A DNA stretch of 64,000 bases, from positions 5,895,703 through 5,959,702 of the forward strand of contig NZ_CP014870.1 of assembly GCF_001661075.1 (NCBI RefSeq). Reading direction: 5' to 3'. Made by a program: the position numbers and the translations under genes. Below the pieces are notes generated by a model that saw only the letters and a list, made by a program, of their open reading frames with translations, did no database searches and was not told the DNA's origin. Below, one piece after another: positions 8,953 through 18,356 of the stretch; the stretch's first letter is position 1, and each line of letters opens with the position of its first letter. The stretch comes from Pseudomonas silesiensis (lineage in GTDB: Bacteria > Pseudomonadota > Gammaproteobacteria > Pseudomonadales > Pseudomonadaceae).

Positions 8953-9814
8953 GCGCCGGCTCCTCGTCTCGGCTCATTTCCATGCCAGGCAGATAGATTT
9001 TTCAGTGTAGGCGTTATTTTTTGATTGAGGCTACGAACCCGAGTCATCTTGATGCCCTAATTCGTCACGTGCGGTGTGAGGACGAATGGCAGCTTGCGGA
9101 GGATGGTTTGGAAACACTCTTAGGCGACTTACTCCAATCGCTATTGCCCGGTGGCGCAAGGTTGAGCGTTGAACTGCTGCACATACGGTTCATACACGAC
9201 ACCTATCGGTTCGGGGTGGCTTGAGGGCATAAACGGTGAAGTTCCCTGCATCGCGAATCCCGGTGTGACCACTACAGTCGGATAGATATCGCACACACCC
9301 AACCAAGAAATGCTCTACCCATGGATGCCAAACACCGTCCTTCCCATCACGACGACAGCTACCCACGTTGCCATGAGTCCAACCAAGAACCAAATAAACT
9401 CGCTGCTGTTCATGGTGCCTGTTCTCGTTGCTCTCGCTTCGCTCACTCTGTGTGAACTGGCTGCTAGGCGCTGGATTGCGACAAGGTGAGTGACGATCAC
9501 CTGTACTTTCATATCGTCCCGCTACGCATTGCCTACATCCATTGGCCGTTCGTACCAACGAGTAAGCCGACTGTCACGGCAGCAATGGACTTTACTTTCC
9601 CACAATGGGTCTTCACAGTTGACCCGCGCATAATGCGTTCATTCAATTTCTGCGCGCCGCTACCCCATAGCAACCATCTTCATGAGCTAAATCTTTCAGC
9701 CTCCAAATCGATCTGATCTCCTCGGAGAAAATCGATGGTTACCCCGGCAGAAAATCCTTTGAATTTTCCATGAGACAGCCACTCCTTTGTCTATGAGCAT
9801 AGGGAGGGGGCCTC
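8953..9814. other. intergenic stretch, mostly without supportable genes
   Basis: About 860 bases between the second receiver and the gene at 9815. Short frames exist on both strands (for example TTG 9021 forward), but none shows both a start signal and a recognisable product. The only one I list separately is a possible small membrane protein at 9315-9413. No repeats or terminators seen. Confidence 0.45.
9315..9413 (-). CDS. possible small membrane protein, 32 aa
   Basis: A short frame from ATG 9413 encodes a 32-residue peptide, mostly one hydrophobic helix (FIWFLVGLMATWVAVVVMG) after a polar start and before a short RTVFGIHG tail. A weak AGG lies before the start. Pseudomonas has many single-span small membrane proteins of this size, but composition alone supports this one. 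Confidence 0.25.
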   Translation of the reverse strand: MNSSEFIWFLVGLMATWVAVVVMGRTVFGIHG

Positions 9815-10066
9815 ATGAATACCGATCTTTACATCATCGAGTACAAGCTTCACGGGGAGTCCAAGTCCTTCATCATCAGAACGAAGATAAGAAGCAACGC
9901 CGATGCGTGGCATTGGGCAAGTTGTGATGCTGGAGTGGCACCTATACCGAAACCTGGACGACCGCCGCTCAAAGTCGTCACCAAGCCTCAAGCTGAAAAG
10001 TACGGGCTCAGTGACGTGAGATGGCGTGAATCGGCAATCTTGGATTGGACAGAGGTGACAACATGA
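9815..10066 (+). CDS. conserved hypothetical protein (DUF6555-like), 83 aa
   Basis: An 83-residue protein beginning at ATG 9815 behind an unusually strong GGGAGGGGG ribosome binding site. The sequence LYIIEYKLHGESKSFIIRT, then AWHWASCDAGVAPIPK and a final DVRWRES block, resembles the Pseudomonas family I remember as DUF6555; the family name is from memory. Its stop overlaps the start of the next gene (ATGA at 10063-10066), so the two are translationally coupled. No function is known. Confidence 0.7.
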   Translation: MNTDLYIIEYKLHGESKSFIIRTKIRSNADAWHWASCDAGVAPIPKPGRPPLKVVTKPQAEKYGLSDVRWRESAILDWTEVTT

Positions 10067-10482
10067 TCACCCACATGCTCAAAGCCATTGGTAAGACCCC
10101 CATTCAGCCTCATCACCGAGCGAGCTGTCACTGCGGTGCCGTTGTTCTCGAGATCCATTTACCAGCAGGTCTGCCTCAACCACATCGCTGTGATTGCTCG
10201 TTCTGCAAACGCAAGGGAGCGATAGTTGCTGCGGTGCCAGCGACGGATTTGAAGGTGATTCGCGGCCAAGCTGTGTTACGCAAATATCAGTTCGGAAGGC
10301 AGGTCGCCGAACATTTCTTTTGCGGGATCTGCGGCATTTATACCCATCACCGACGCAGTACCAATCCGAACGAATTTGGCTTCAATATCGGCTGCATGGA
10401 AGGCGTGAACCCCTATGATTTGGGGAGCGTTCCGGTAGCGGATGGTGGCAAGTGGGAGGAACCTATGGGCCAGTCTCGTTAG
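10063..10482 (+). CDS. GFA/CENP-V family zinc protein
   Basis: A 139-residue protein of the GFA (glutathione-dependent formaldehyde-activating enzyme-like) fold. The zinc ligands are visible as SCHCG, RCDCSFCKRKG and FFCGICGIYTHH. The family was named for S-hydroxymethylglutathione synthesis, but most members have unproven activity, so a thiol or aldehyde-adduct role is only possible. I chose ATG 10063, preceded by AGAGG and overlapping the previous stop, over the longer frame from 10045. It is in a two-gene unit with the DUF6555-like protein. Confidence 0.85.
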   Translation: MITHMLKAIGKTPIQPHHRASCHCGAVVLEIHLPAGLPQPHRCDCSFCKRKGAIVAAVPATDLKVIRGQAVLRKYQFGRQVAEHFFCGICGIYTHHRRSTNPNEFGFNIGCMEGVNPYDLGSVPVADGGKWEEPMGQSR

Positions 10483-10616
10483 CGAAAATTTTCTTCTCTA
10501 ATTCACCTCTTACTAATGTGAAAACCAAAAGCTTCCCAACGACGAGGGCATTTTGTCAGAAAGAATTTCAAAGGCTCACCGTGGTCTACATGGCACCACA
10601 CCCAGAGCTCGCAATC

Positions 10617-11012
10617 ATGAAATTCTCAAAATTCTGCCAAGCACTCTCCAACCGGGCTGGCAGTTCAAAGACGTTCCTCACCGCTATTTGTCTCATCGTC
10701 GTGTGGGCAGTGACGGGGCCGTATTTTCATTTCAACGATACGTGGCAACTGATCATCAATACGTCGACGACGATCATCACGTTCCTGATGGTTTTCCTGA
10801 TCCAGAATACCCAGAACCGAGACAACGACATTTTGCATCTGAAAATCGATGAGCTGATTCGAGCAACCAAGCAAGCACAAAACGCAACGTTGGCCTTGGA
10901 CAAGATGGGCACCAGGGAGCTTAGAAAACTGCGGAAGCAGTACAGCGTTATGGGTGAAACCGGTGAGATCAGTTTTGACGATTCCGGGGACAATGCCCCG
11001 ATGCCCAAGTAG
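10617..11012 (+). CDS. low-affinity iron permease family protein
   Basis: A 131-residue membrane protein. Residues about 20-35 (FLTAICLIVVWAVTGP) and 45-65 (INTSTTIITFLMVFLIQNTQ) form two helices, followed by NRDNDILHLKIDELIRAT, the signature of small bacterial relatives of the yeast low-affinity iron transporter Fet4. The C-terminus is a charged tail. Bacterial members are common in Pseudomonas and rhizobia; their transport activity has rarely been tested. The frame is open from 10452, but the usual family length starts at MKFSKFCQAL, ATG 10617. Confidence 0.8.
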   Translation: MKFSKFCQALSNRAGSSKTFLTAICLIVVWAVTGPYFHFNDTWQLIINTSTTIITFLMVFLIQNTQNRDNDILHLKIDELIRATKQAQNATLALDKMGTRELRKLRKQYSVMGETGEISFDDSGDNAPMPK

Positions 11013-11159
11013 GTTGCCTGGATCACCCGGGAGGCCGTTGCCCCCATCAATTTGAACGCACGCTCTCAAGCGCTTTCTATCAACGTATGTGGGTACCGGA
11101 ACCCGCGCGGTCGTCGCTCGCCATCAACGCCTGAAACCTGTTTGTAAGAAGGATCTGCA

Positions 11160-11936
11160 ATGAAAAAAAATTATCCTCAGCGCACGTTTTTCATCGCATC
11201 CAGACCATCGTTGCTGCTGACGATCCTCGGCCTGTTGACTGCATGTGCCGGTAACACTACGTCGTCCAATGTCGTTGCACCGGGCGAAGAAAAAACACCC
11301 ACGACCCGCACCCTGAATGCGGGTGCCGCCCTACTCCAGTCACGCCCACCCATCGATGCACTCAATGCCTACCTGGATGGCTTCCATTTCTACAATGGCC
11401 ACCCTGAGGTTCAAATGGAGGCTCACCACTATTGCTCCATCCTCAATGAAGAAGTAATCCAGTGCGTGATCTACGATGGCAATCGCAAGGACGCGAAGCT
11501 CATGGGGGTGGAATACATCATCAGTGAACAGCTGTTTGCCAAACTGCCCGACGCTGAAAAAGCGCTGTGGCACAGTCATGTTCATGAGGTGAAGTCCGGC
11601 CAATTGGTTGCCCCCGGCATTCCGGACATTGCAGAACATGCGCTTATGGAAAAGCTCATCCATACCTATGGCAAGACCTGGCATACGTGGCACACCGATC
11701 TCAACAAAGATCTACCGCTGGGGGTTCCGCAACTGATGATGGGATTCACCGCTGATGGCCAGATCGAGCAGCGACTGGTGACCGATCGGGACAGAAGACT
11801 TGGCGTCGATAGCACCCAGAAAAAGAAAGCTCGGGCCGACATCCCTGCACCAGCTATTGACCCAGGTGCTGACGCCTGGCGCAGTGGAAAGGTCATCCAA
11901 ATCGAAGATCCGACCGGCCGTCCGCATCAGCATTGA
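11160..11936 (+). CDS. OBAP (DUF1264) family lipoprotein
   Basis: A 258-residue protein with a lipoprotein signal: a hydrophobic stretch ending in the lipobox LLTAC, so it should be lipidated at the Cys near residue 29. The rest fits the oil-body-associated protein family (DUF1264): LNAYLDGFHFYNGHPEVQMEAHHYC, then CVIYDGN, LWHSHVHEVKSGQL, and YGKTWHTWH. The many His residues suggest metal binding, though no activity is established for bacterial members. The start at 11160 follows an AAGAAGGA stretch. It is a single gene facing the DUF2188 gene. Confidence 0.88.
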   Translation: MKKNYPQRTFFIASRPSLLLTILGLLTACAGNTTSSNVVAPGEEKTPTTRTLNAGAALLQSRPPIDALNAYLDGFHFYNGHPEVQMEAHHYCSILNEEVIQCVIYDGNRKDAKLMGVEYIISEQLFAKLPDAEKALWHSHVHEVKSGQLVAPGIPDIAEHALMEKLIHTYGKTWHTWHTDLNKDLPLGVPQLMMGFTADGQIEQRLVTDRDRRLGVDSTQKKKARADIPAPAIDPGADAWRSGKVIQIEDPTGRPHQH

Positions 11937-11953
11937 ATCATCAGGATGACTGG

Positions 11954-12178
11954 CTAGCCTTTGGATTTTCGTGGGTCAGCACTACGAGGAAAAGTTCTTT
12001 CTTCCTGAATAGTCCCGTCCTCTTTGTGAATCTTCAGCGACGCAGTTTTGCCCTGAAGGAACTCACCCGCCAGCGCGGTGATTTCAGCCTTGGTCGAGGC
12101 CGTCTTCGACGCCCTTTGCGCGCCTTCCTTTGTCAGTGCCCAGAGCTTGTCGGTCTTGGTGATGTGATAGTTGTCCAT
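11954..12178 (-). CDS. DUF2188 domain protein, 74 aa
   Basis: A 74-residue protein of the DUF2188 type: residues 10-25 read KLWALTKEGAQRASKT, then ITALAGEFLQG, and SLKIHKEDGTIQEERTFP, ending DPRKSKG. These small basic proteins are widespread in bacteria and of unknown function. It is convergent with the OBAP lipoprotein, with 17 bases between the stops. Confidence 0.8.
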   Translation of the reverse strand: MDNYHITKTDKLWALTKEGAQRASKTASTKAEITALAGEFLQGKTASLKIHKEDGTIQEERTFPRSADPRKSKG

Positions 12179-12780
12179 CCGATCTCCCAGCGCGCTGCGC
12201 GCATTTGCAATGTGGTGATCGGTTGACCTCTACACTCATAATGAGTTTGAAAAACTCCTCGCTAGCATGCCTAGGAATCAAAAATCCTTCGGTTTTTTAG
12301 GCGTAATCATGGTTACTCTAAAATCAAAAGCTAGCCGCGACTGCGTCGCAAACAAACGATCCCCCTGTGGGAAAAGCCACCTTCCGCTCTTCCCATCCAT
12401 CACCTAAAGATTTCTAGACGGGCAAGGCAGAAGCAAAAGCTACGGCGATGCAATCGAGTCGATTGCCCCAAAGCGTCTGGAAATCTGAAAAAAACCGTGC
12501 GGATGAAGATCCCTGCTTTTTTTTGGTATCAAATATAATAACTCCGTTTTCTTTTTTTTATTTCAAGGGGGGTTCGCAAAATATATTTTTTTACAGACCG
12601 TCCCTGCGCTGTTTTGCTCGCCCTTGGTGAACGTGAAAATGCCAGAGGGGTACCGGAATGCGCATGATCTGGTCAGAGGAGTAGTAGCGCAGAGTGGTGC
12701 CATAAATTGACTACTACGCTCTCTCTTTCCATGAAGGAATCACTACGTCGTAAGCAGACCCTGCCTTGGCCATTTTCAGT
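12179..12780. other. intergenic stretch, AT-rich in part, no supportable gene
   Basis: About 600 bases. A locally AT-rich section around 12520-12600 with long T runs differs from the surroundings. A short A-run/T-run hairpin near 12280-12298 could be a weak terminator. A 60-codon frame at 12448 has no recognisable product. Nothing else seen. Confidence 0.45.
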
Positions 12781-12930
12781 ATGAACCAGCATCAATTGGC
12801 TCACGAACCGCGATCATGGAGTTCACGCTTTGGGTCGAGCAGCGCGACTCGGGTGAGGTTGGAGGCAATGTACGCGGTGAGCTGGCAACGATCAGCAAGA
12901 ACGAAGAGCTCATTAACTCCTCGGCACAGC
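12781..12930 (+). pseudogene. broken copy of the small gene found at 4265
   Basis: The DNA encodes MNQHQLA, then after a one-base shift LRTAIMEFTLWVEQR and NVRGELATISKNEELIN, clearly related to the 69-aa protein at 4265 (NQLALEAAILELTLWVEQRG, NVRGALDTISKNEEFIN). One base seems to be missing near 12802, which separates the start from the rest, and the original C-terminus is replaced by unrelated Arg/Gln-rich sequence. The copy next to a chemoreceptor-like gene is therefore a relic. Confidence 0.7.
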
Positions 12931-12978
12931 CTTTGAAACGGCAACAGACTCAAAACCTCCGACGACGCCGGTATCAGT

Positions 12979-13935
12979 TTATTGAACACGGGCTGAACGC
13001 CGGCTTTCCCGTCCCGGATAAGACACGGGCTCGGCGTGCACCGGCCCAGTCAGCAACGTCTCCACCTGATCAGCCAGCAGCCGCTGTCCGGCCAGCCGAG
13101 ACATGACGCGCTCGACAATGTCCATTCGTGCCACGGCAGCATCACGCAGACTTTGCATTGACTGCAGGGCCTCATCGGACTGCACCAAGCCGTTGCGCGC
13201 TGACACGCTAAGATGATCGATTCCACCGCGGGCGTCTTCGGCGGTACGCTCCAAGGTTTGGGCAATCTGATGGATCTGTGCACTGGACTCGGCGACACGC
13301 TTGGAAAGGTTACGCACTTCATCGGCCACGACGGCAAAGCCGCGACCATTCTCGCCCGCACGAGCGGCTTCGATAGCGGCATTGAGGGCCAGCAGGTTGG
13401 TTTGCCGGGCGATGTCCTGGATGCTACCGACCAATCCTCTGATTTGCACGGATTGGCCGCCCAGTTCGTCGAACGCTTGAGCCAGTTTCTCCATGGACTG
13501 ATCGAGCTCGCGGAAGAGAGTGGCTGAAGTCTGGATGCTTTGCGCACTGGCATCAACCTTACCACCCGCATCGCGGGCCAATTGGTTAGCAAAATGCATG
13601 TCTTTTTCGGTCTCAACGATTGCCAGGCTCAACTCGCTCACATTATTGCGAAGAAGTGGATGAAGCGTTGGCGGCTCATACTCAGACTTACAGTGGGATT
13701 CGACAGGAGTCTCTACTGGCAGCAATTTGGTTTCTACCGGCACTTCGACACGTACCTCAACCCTCTCCACCCTTTCGAAGTGATAGAGCCAGCCTGCCGC
13801 GACCAGCGCTGGCAGGATGACAGCTAAACAGGCATAAAAGTGCTCGGGATAAAAACCTGTGGCAAGGCAGGATAGTGCCGCGCCGCCTTGCACCAGAGCC
13901 GCCAGGCGAGTGCGCTTCTTCAGTCTCAGCATCAT
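12979..13935 (-). CDS. short methyl-accepting chemotaxis-like protein with two membrane helices
   Basis: A 318-residue receptor-like protein. Two hydrophobic helices lie at about 11-27 and 33-48 with only a short turn between, so there is almost no periplasmic sensor. A Glu/Val-rich linker ([15 protein letters not shown]) follows, then a coiled-coil ending in the conserved signalling tip [20 protein letters not shown] and [10 protein letters not shown]. The C-terminal half of the hairpin is short, and no HAMP domain is seen. Such proteins may contact CheW/CheA or act in other signalling arrays. The start ATG 13935 follows AGGGA. No chemotaxis genes are adjacent. Confidence 0.85.
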   Translation of the reverse strand: MMLRLKKRTRLAALVQGGAALSCLATGFYPEHFYACLAVILPALVAAGWLYHFERVERVEVRVEVPVETKLLPVETPVESHCKSEYEPPTLHPLLRNNVSELSLAIVETEKDMHFANQLARDAGGKVDASAQSIQTSATLFRELDQSMEKLAQAFDELGGQSVQIRGLVGSIQDIARQTNLLALNAAIEAARAGENGRGFAVVADEVRNLSKRVAESSAQIHQIAQTLERTAEDARGGIDHLSVSARNGLVQSDEALQSMQSLRDAAVARMDIVERVMSRLAGQRLLADQVETLLTGPVHAEPVSYPGRESRRSARVQ

Positions 13936-14503
13936 GATTCCCTGGCCCGCATGCCTGTAAGGCGTGTGGGACTCGATTCGTTATTTTTATAGGTACAACC
14001 CGCTGCACGGTCAGGACGGGACGGGGCGAGCCGGCGTAGATAAATGCACCCGGGCCTGGAAAAAAGGCGCAATGGCTATTCATGCTAGCGGGAGGTTAAA
14101 GGCAGGTGCTATCTGATTTGTGCAGACCTTTATCCGTTTTTTCAAGACAGAATGTCCACTTTGATGTTGATCTTTGCCGTGTGTCCCGTGTGCACGACAA
14201 CATCGGGACGGCCGCGATCAATTTTTCCAGCCACTGGAGATTACGGGTGGCTGGATTACCTATCGTGCTTTGATCGAGAATCAGGCATCACCAAGGTGGG
14301 CAGCGACCATCCAAGAAGACTATGCAGCCGGGCCACCTCATACGTTTGGCTGCAAGAAAAGCGTCCGGAGAGCCTAATGTGCTCCGCCTGCTCAAGACTG
14401 ACATCGAGCGAACACCGGCACAGATCGTTTACCCGCCCAACAAACAGCTTTGATCGGCGCGCTGGACATAAACCGCGGCCAGCTGCACTAGCACGCTATC
14501 GGT
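13936..14503. other. intergenic stretch without supportable gene
   Basis: About 570 bases between the receptor-like gene and the LysR gene. A forward frame at 14152-14517 is open but Cys/Arg/Ser-rich, overlaps the end of the LysR gene on the other strand and shows no family, so I take it as non-coding. This may be the left boundary zone of the mandelate module. Confidence 0.45.
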
Positions 14504-15394
14504 TCACAAACCCGTGATTGTCTCTTTTAAAAACTGGCAAAACCACAACTGAGCGGTGTTGTCGCCACTGTGCTCATGCCAATGCAAGCTGACTTCAAAT
14601 TCAGGCACAGTGAAAGGCAGATCCAAGGTTTTCAGATCGTTCTTTTGGGCATAAACCTTGGCTACTCGCTCTGGCAAAGTCACCAACAGATCACTTGAAG
14701 AAATGATTTCCGGCAACACACTAAAATGTGGAACACGAAGGCTGACAGTTCGCTCCACACTGGCCTCCCGCAAACGATCTTCAACGAAATGGTGACCTGT
14801 TCCGGCAGAGACCACGACATGTCGCTCATTCAGGAATTGCTCCATCGAAAGAGACTCCCCGATCCTGGGATGCGAGCTTCGTAGCATGCAGACATAGCGT
14901 TCAACGAACATCAACTCGCATTTGGCCTGAACCGGTAAATAGCTGCGGTTACACACCGCTGCATCGATCTTCCCTGTCCTCAGCCACTCGTCCATACGAT
15001 CAATTTCAACCTGAATGACCTCAAGCTCAACCAGCGGCGCCCTCACCTGCAGTCCTCTCAACACATGCGGCAAGAAAAAAACCTCCCCCAAATCGGACAG
15101 CGCCAATCGGAACCGGCGCGTTGACAGTTCGGGGTCGAATTTTCGCGTGAGAGCAACCGCACGCTCGATATCAGTTAGCGAAGTTCTGAACGAGCCGTAA
15201 AGCTGGGAGGCGAGTACCGTAGGCTGCATGCCATCACGTGTACGCTTGAATAAAGGATCCCCCCACTGGTCGCGCAGACGTGCGAGCGCATAGCTGACAG
15301 AAGGCTGCGTGATATGCAGCCGTCCGGCGGCACCGCTGACGCTACCCGTTTCGTAGATGGTGACAAAGACTCTTACGAGATTTAAATCGATCAT
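14504..15394 (-). CDS. LysR-family regulator, probable regulator of the mandelate genes
   Basis: A 296-residue LysR protein. The winged helix is at residues 1-60 (MIDLNLVRVFVTIYETGSVS, then LHITQPSVSYALARLRD); the remainder is the co-inducer domain. ATG 15394 is the family start; the open frame upstream is not part of the protein. It is divergent from the aromatic acid transporter, and the 53 bases right at its start carry sequence blocks that recur at the same spacing before mdlC, so it most likely binds both and controls its own gene. Mandelate or benzoylformate is the obvious candidate inducer, by inference from context. The sequence type (NodD/NahR-like half, LFKRTRDGMQPT) fits regulators of aromatic catabolism. 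Confidence 0.9.
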   Translation of the reverse strand: MIDLNLVRVFVTIYETGSVSGAAGRLHITQPSVSYALARLRDQWGDPLFKRTRDGMQPTVLASQLYGSFRTSLTDIERAVALTRKFDPELSTRRFRLALSDLGEVFFLPHVLRGLQVRAPLVELEVIQVEIDRMDEWLRTGKIDAAVCNRSYLPVQAKCELMFVERYVCMLRSSHPRIGESLSMEQFLNERHVVVSAGTGHHFVEDRLREASVERTVSLRVPHFSVLPEIISSSDLLVTLPERVAKVYAQKNDLKTLDLPFTVPEFEVSLHWHEHSGDNTAQLWFCQFLKETITGL

Positions 15395-15447
15395 AATAAT
15401 ATAGACATGGCTTATTTTGATTTCAAAAATATATCTATTTGATCTAT
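15395..15447 (+). promoter_or_regulatory. probable LysR operator before the MFS transporter
   Basis: Two blocks, AATAATATAGA at 15395-15405 and ATCTATTTGATCTAT at 15433-15447, recur exactly, with the same 38-base offset between their starts, upstream of mdlC. The first block opens ATAGAC...TTAT, a T-N11-A type LysR half-site pair; the second would be the activation site. It abuts the LysR start codon and lies about 90 bases before the transporter start. Confidence 0.72.
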
Positions 15448-15536
15448 CAAGCAACTGTCCATAACGTGGCATCTGAAGGGGCAAGAGAGAGACACCGCTT
15501 TGCTCCCCACAGAAAACAACAACAAGAGTACATGCC

Positions 15537-16877
15537 ATGCAACGCATCAACGCTGTCGACATCCTCGACACCGCGAAGCTTAACCGCTTCCACCTCTTAC
15601 TCGTGTTCTGGTGCTCCTTCATCATGCTGTTCGATGGATACGACCTCGTCATCTACGGCTCGGTGTTGCCCCATTTGATGACCGAATGGAACCTTACTGC
15701 CTCACAGGCCGGCATGCTCGGCTCAAGCTCCATGCTGGGCATGATGTTCGGTGCCATCATTCTGGGTACTACGGCGGATCGATTTGGGAGACGCCCAATC
15801 ATATTGTTCTGCGTCGCGCTGTTCAGCGTGGCCGCTTTCATTAACGCTTTCGCTTTTGATGCCACTACGTTTGGCATTTGTCGATTTTTGACCGGCGTTG
15901 GTTTGGGTGGCGTGGTTCCAAACCTGGTGACAATTCTTAAGGAGATGGCACCCACCCAGTACCGCAATCGTCTGATCAACCTGATGCTCAGCTTCTTTGC
16001 AGTAGGTGGTCTGTTGTCGGCACTCGCTGGCATGTACCTGATCCCGTTGTTGGGATGGCACTCGCCGTTCTACATCGCAGGACTTTCATTGATTTCTCTG
16101 CCGCTGCTCTACAAGACGTTGCCTGAATCGGTTGCCTATCTCGTTCACCGAAACCGTCACGAAGAGGTGGGCAAGCTGCTACAGGAGATCAATCCCAATC
16201 ACAAACATTCGAAGCAAATTCGCTACGAAATCGAAACGGTCGCCAACACCGCTGGTACTTCTATGGCTTCACTTTTCAGCGATGCGCGTGCTGTTTCAAC
16301 CGTCATGATGTGGATCGCTTTCGGAATGTGCATGTTGATGGTCTACGGCCTAAATACCTGGCTGCCGAAACTCATGAATAGCGGCGGATACCCGCTGGGG
16401 TCAAGCATTGCCTTTTTGCTGGTGATGAACATCGGAGCGCTCATCGGGCAGCTTGCCAGTGGCTTTGTTGCCGACCGCTGGGGCTGCAAGCCGACCTTGC
16501 TGGTGTTCTTTGCACTCTCGGCTGTGTCTATCTCACTATTGGGCGTGCGTCCCGGCCCGGTCACGCTGTATCTGATTCTACTGGTTGCCGGCGGCGCCAC
16601 AGTGGGTTGTCTATCGGTAGTCCACACACTCGCCGCGGATATCTACCCCGCAAATGCACGATCAACTGGCGTAAGCATGGCAGCTGCCGTTGGTCGTTGC
16701 GGTGCCGTCGCTGGCCCTTTGCTGGGTGGTTACCTGTTCAGCCTTAGCCTTCCCTTCGAGCAAAATTTCCTTCTGTTCGGCCTACCAGGTGTCGTGGCCG
16801 TAGTCGCGGTGCTGCTGATCTCACAGCGACACTCAAACCAAGTCAGCGAAGACACGCGATTGAAGCAAGGCGTTTAA
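15537..16877 (+). CDS. MFS aromatic acid:H+ symporter, probable mandelate transporter
   Basis: A 446-residue transporter with about 12 membrane helices. The AAHS family signature is clear: LFDGYDLVIYGSVLP in helix 1 and GTTADRFGRRP in the loop between helices 2 and 3; the mirrored loop is GFVADRWGCKPT. Relatives include PcaK and BenK, which import hydroxybenzoate and benzoate with protons. Its place between the LysR gene and the OprD porin and mdl genes, and the shared operator, suggest that it imports mandelate or a related acid. A strong terminator follows 50 bases after the stop, so it is transcribed alone. Confidence 0.92.
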   Translation: MQRINAVDILDTAKLNRFHLLLVFWCSFIMLFDGYDLVIYGSVLPHLMTEWNLTASQAGMLGSSSMLGMMFGAIILGTTADRFGRRPIILFCVALFSVAAFINAFAFDATTFGICRFLTGVGLGGVVPNLVTILKEMAPTQYRNRLINLMLSFFAVGGLLSALAGMYLIPLLGWHSPFYIAGLSLISLPLLYKTLPESVAYLVHRNRHEEVGKLLQEINPNHKHSKQIRYEIETVANTAGTSMASLFSDARAVSTVMMWIAFGMCMLMVYGLNTWLPKLMNSGGYPLGSSIAFLLVMNIGALIGQLASGFVADRWGCKPTLLVFFALSAVSISLLGVRPGPVTLYLILLVAGGATVGCLSVVHTLAADIYPANARSTGVSMAAAVGRCGAVAGPLLGGYLFSLSLPFEQNFLLFGLPGVVAVVAVLLISQRHSNQVSEDTRLKQGV

Positions 16878-16927
16878 ACCTCTCACATAACCCGTTCAGG
16901 TTCGTTGCTCGCCTGCAATGGGGCTTT

Positions 16928-16956
16928 AGCGTGGCCGCTGCGCCACGCTTTTTTTT
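16928..16956 (+). terminator. Rho-independent terminator after the transporter
   Basis: A perfect eight-base stem (AGCGTGGC with GCCACGCT), six-base loop and eight T in a row (the last stem base plus seven). Confidence 0.92.
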
Positions 16957-17040
16957 CAGCAGATCGGACTGTAGCTGCATTTGCGGCTAGGCCAACTGCG
17001 CCCCAAAACTCATACACAATAATAATTCGGATTGGGCTCA

Positions 17041-18288
17041 ATGAAGAATAGTCGTCGGATCTGTTGGGCTGCGTCAGGCCTGGCAGCAGTATTTTCAACC
17101 TCAGGTCACGCGGATGTGTTTAAGGACAGTCATCTCTCCCTGGGTCTACGCAACTTTTACGTAGATCGTGACTTCAAGCAGTCCGACGCGCCCAAATCGC
17201 GGGTAGGCAGCTGGAGCCAGGGCTTCGACCTACAGTTCAAATCAGGCTACTCGGAAGGCCCCGTGCAATTCGGACTGGACGCATCTGGTCAGTATGCCTA
17301 TCGCTTAGACGGTGGTGGGGGCCGCGGCCCAGACACGGTACTCCCTTACGACAACAGCAAGAGCGAGCAGGCACATGATTACGGCCGCGCCGGTATGACG
17401 GCCAAGATCAAGGCGTCTAACACGGAAATCCGGATCGGTGAGCACAGACCAACGTTGCCGGTGGCCTACACCGACGACTCGCGGCAGCTGGTCACTACCT
17501 ATGAAGGCGCTACCATCGAATCCAAGGAGTGGTCGAAGCTGACCCTCAACGCTGGCCGCTTCTGGAAAATCGCGACACGTGAATCGTCGAACCAAGAAGA
17601 TATCTACCTTTTTGGGGATTCGCCCGCGCAGAGTAGTGATGGTCTGAATTTCGCAGGCGCCCGTTATGACTTTACGCCTGCGCTCAATACGACCTATTAC
17701 TTCGCTCAGCTCGAAGATATCTACCGACAGCACTACGCAGCTGCGGCATATACCTGGGATATTGGAGACGGATACAGCCTCAAGTCAGACTTGCGGTACT
17801 ACAACACTCAAGACGAGGGCGCGAAGCTGTCGGGTGATTTCGATAACCGCTCAATTGGCGTCATGACTGCACTGCGCAAGGGTGCTCACACCTTCACCCT
17901 GGCTTACCAGCGCATGAGTGGCGACGATGCCTTCCCGCTACTCAACGGTTACGCGCCCCAACCTTTCCTGGTGAACTGGTCAACCATTGCGTTTTACAAG
18001 GCCGGAGAGCGCTCCTGGCAGGCGCGCTACGACTATGACTTCGTTGCTATGGGGCTGCCTGGGTTGAAGTTCATGACGCGCTACCTGCGCGGTACGGATA
18101 TTGATCGAGGCCAAGGCTTAGCGGACAACGTTGAAAGCGAAACCAACTTCACTATGTCGTATGTCATTCAAAGCGGCCCACTACAGGGGGTGGCGTTTGA
18201 GGGACGTAACATCAAAGTCAAAACACGATACGGCGCAGACTTCGATGAGAACCGCCTGATCACAAGTTACACCTGGAAATTCTGGTAA
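17041..18288 (+). CDS. OprD-family outer membrane porin
   Basis: A 415-residue outer membrane porin with a signal peptide (cleavage after STSGHA) and the OprD-type start of the mature protein (DVFKDSHLSLGLRNFYVDRDF). Alternating amphipathic strands follow, with SWSQGFDLQF and a C-terminal YTWKFW, the terminal aromatic being typical for barrel assembly. The OpdK/BenF branch of this family admits aromatic carboxylates. Position next to the transporter suggests uptake of mandelate through the outer membrane. ATG 17041 is chosen rather than TTG 17032. Confidence 0.92.
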   Translation: MKNSRRICWAASGLAAVFSTSGHADVFKDSHLSLGLRNFYVDRDFKQSDAPKSRVGSWSQGFDLQFKSGYSEGPVQFGLDASGQYAYRLDGGGGRGPDTVLPYDNSKSEQAHDYGRAGMTAKIKASNTEIRIGEHRPTLPVAYTDDSRQLVTTYEGATIESKEWSKLTLNAGRFWKIATRESSNQEDIYLFGDSPAQSSDGLNFAGARYDFTPALNTTYYFAQLEDIYRQHYAAAAYTWDIGDGYSLKSDLRYYNTQDEGAKLSGDFDNRSIGVMTALRKGAHTFTLAYQRMSGDDAFPLLNGYAPQPFLVNWSTIAFYKAGERSWQARYDYDFVAMGLPGLKFMTRYLRGTDIDRGQGLADNVESETNFTMSYVIQSGPLQGVAFEGRNIKVKTRYGADFDENRLITSYTWKFW

Positions 18289-18356
18289 CCCGCACGGCGA
18301 CAGCACAGCCGTTGCTGAAGCTAGTCGCCGACGCCTTAGCGTAAAGAGATGCGATC

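Noticed and set aside
9021..9224. 67-codon forward frame starting at TTG
   Set aside because: Acidic and protein-like, but TTG start without a purine-rich signal and no recognisable family; kept out of the gene list.
12448..12630. 60-codon forward frame
   Set aside because: Runs through an AT-rich stretch with long T-runs, giving Phe-rich nonsense; no start signal.
14152..14517. 121-codon forward frame left of the LysR gene
   Set aside because: Cys/Ser/Arg-rich, overlaps the 3' end of the LysR gene, no family; likely non-coding or decayed.
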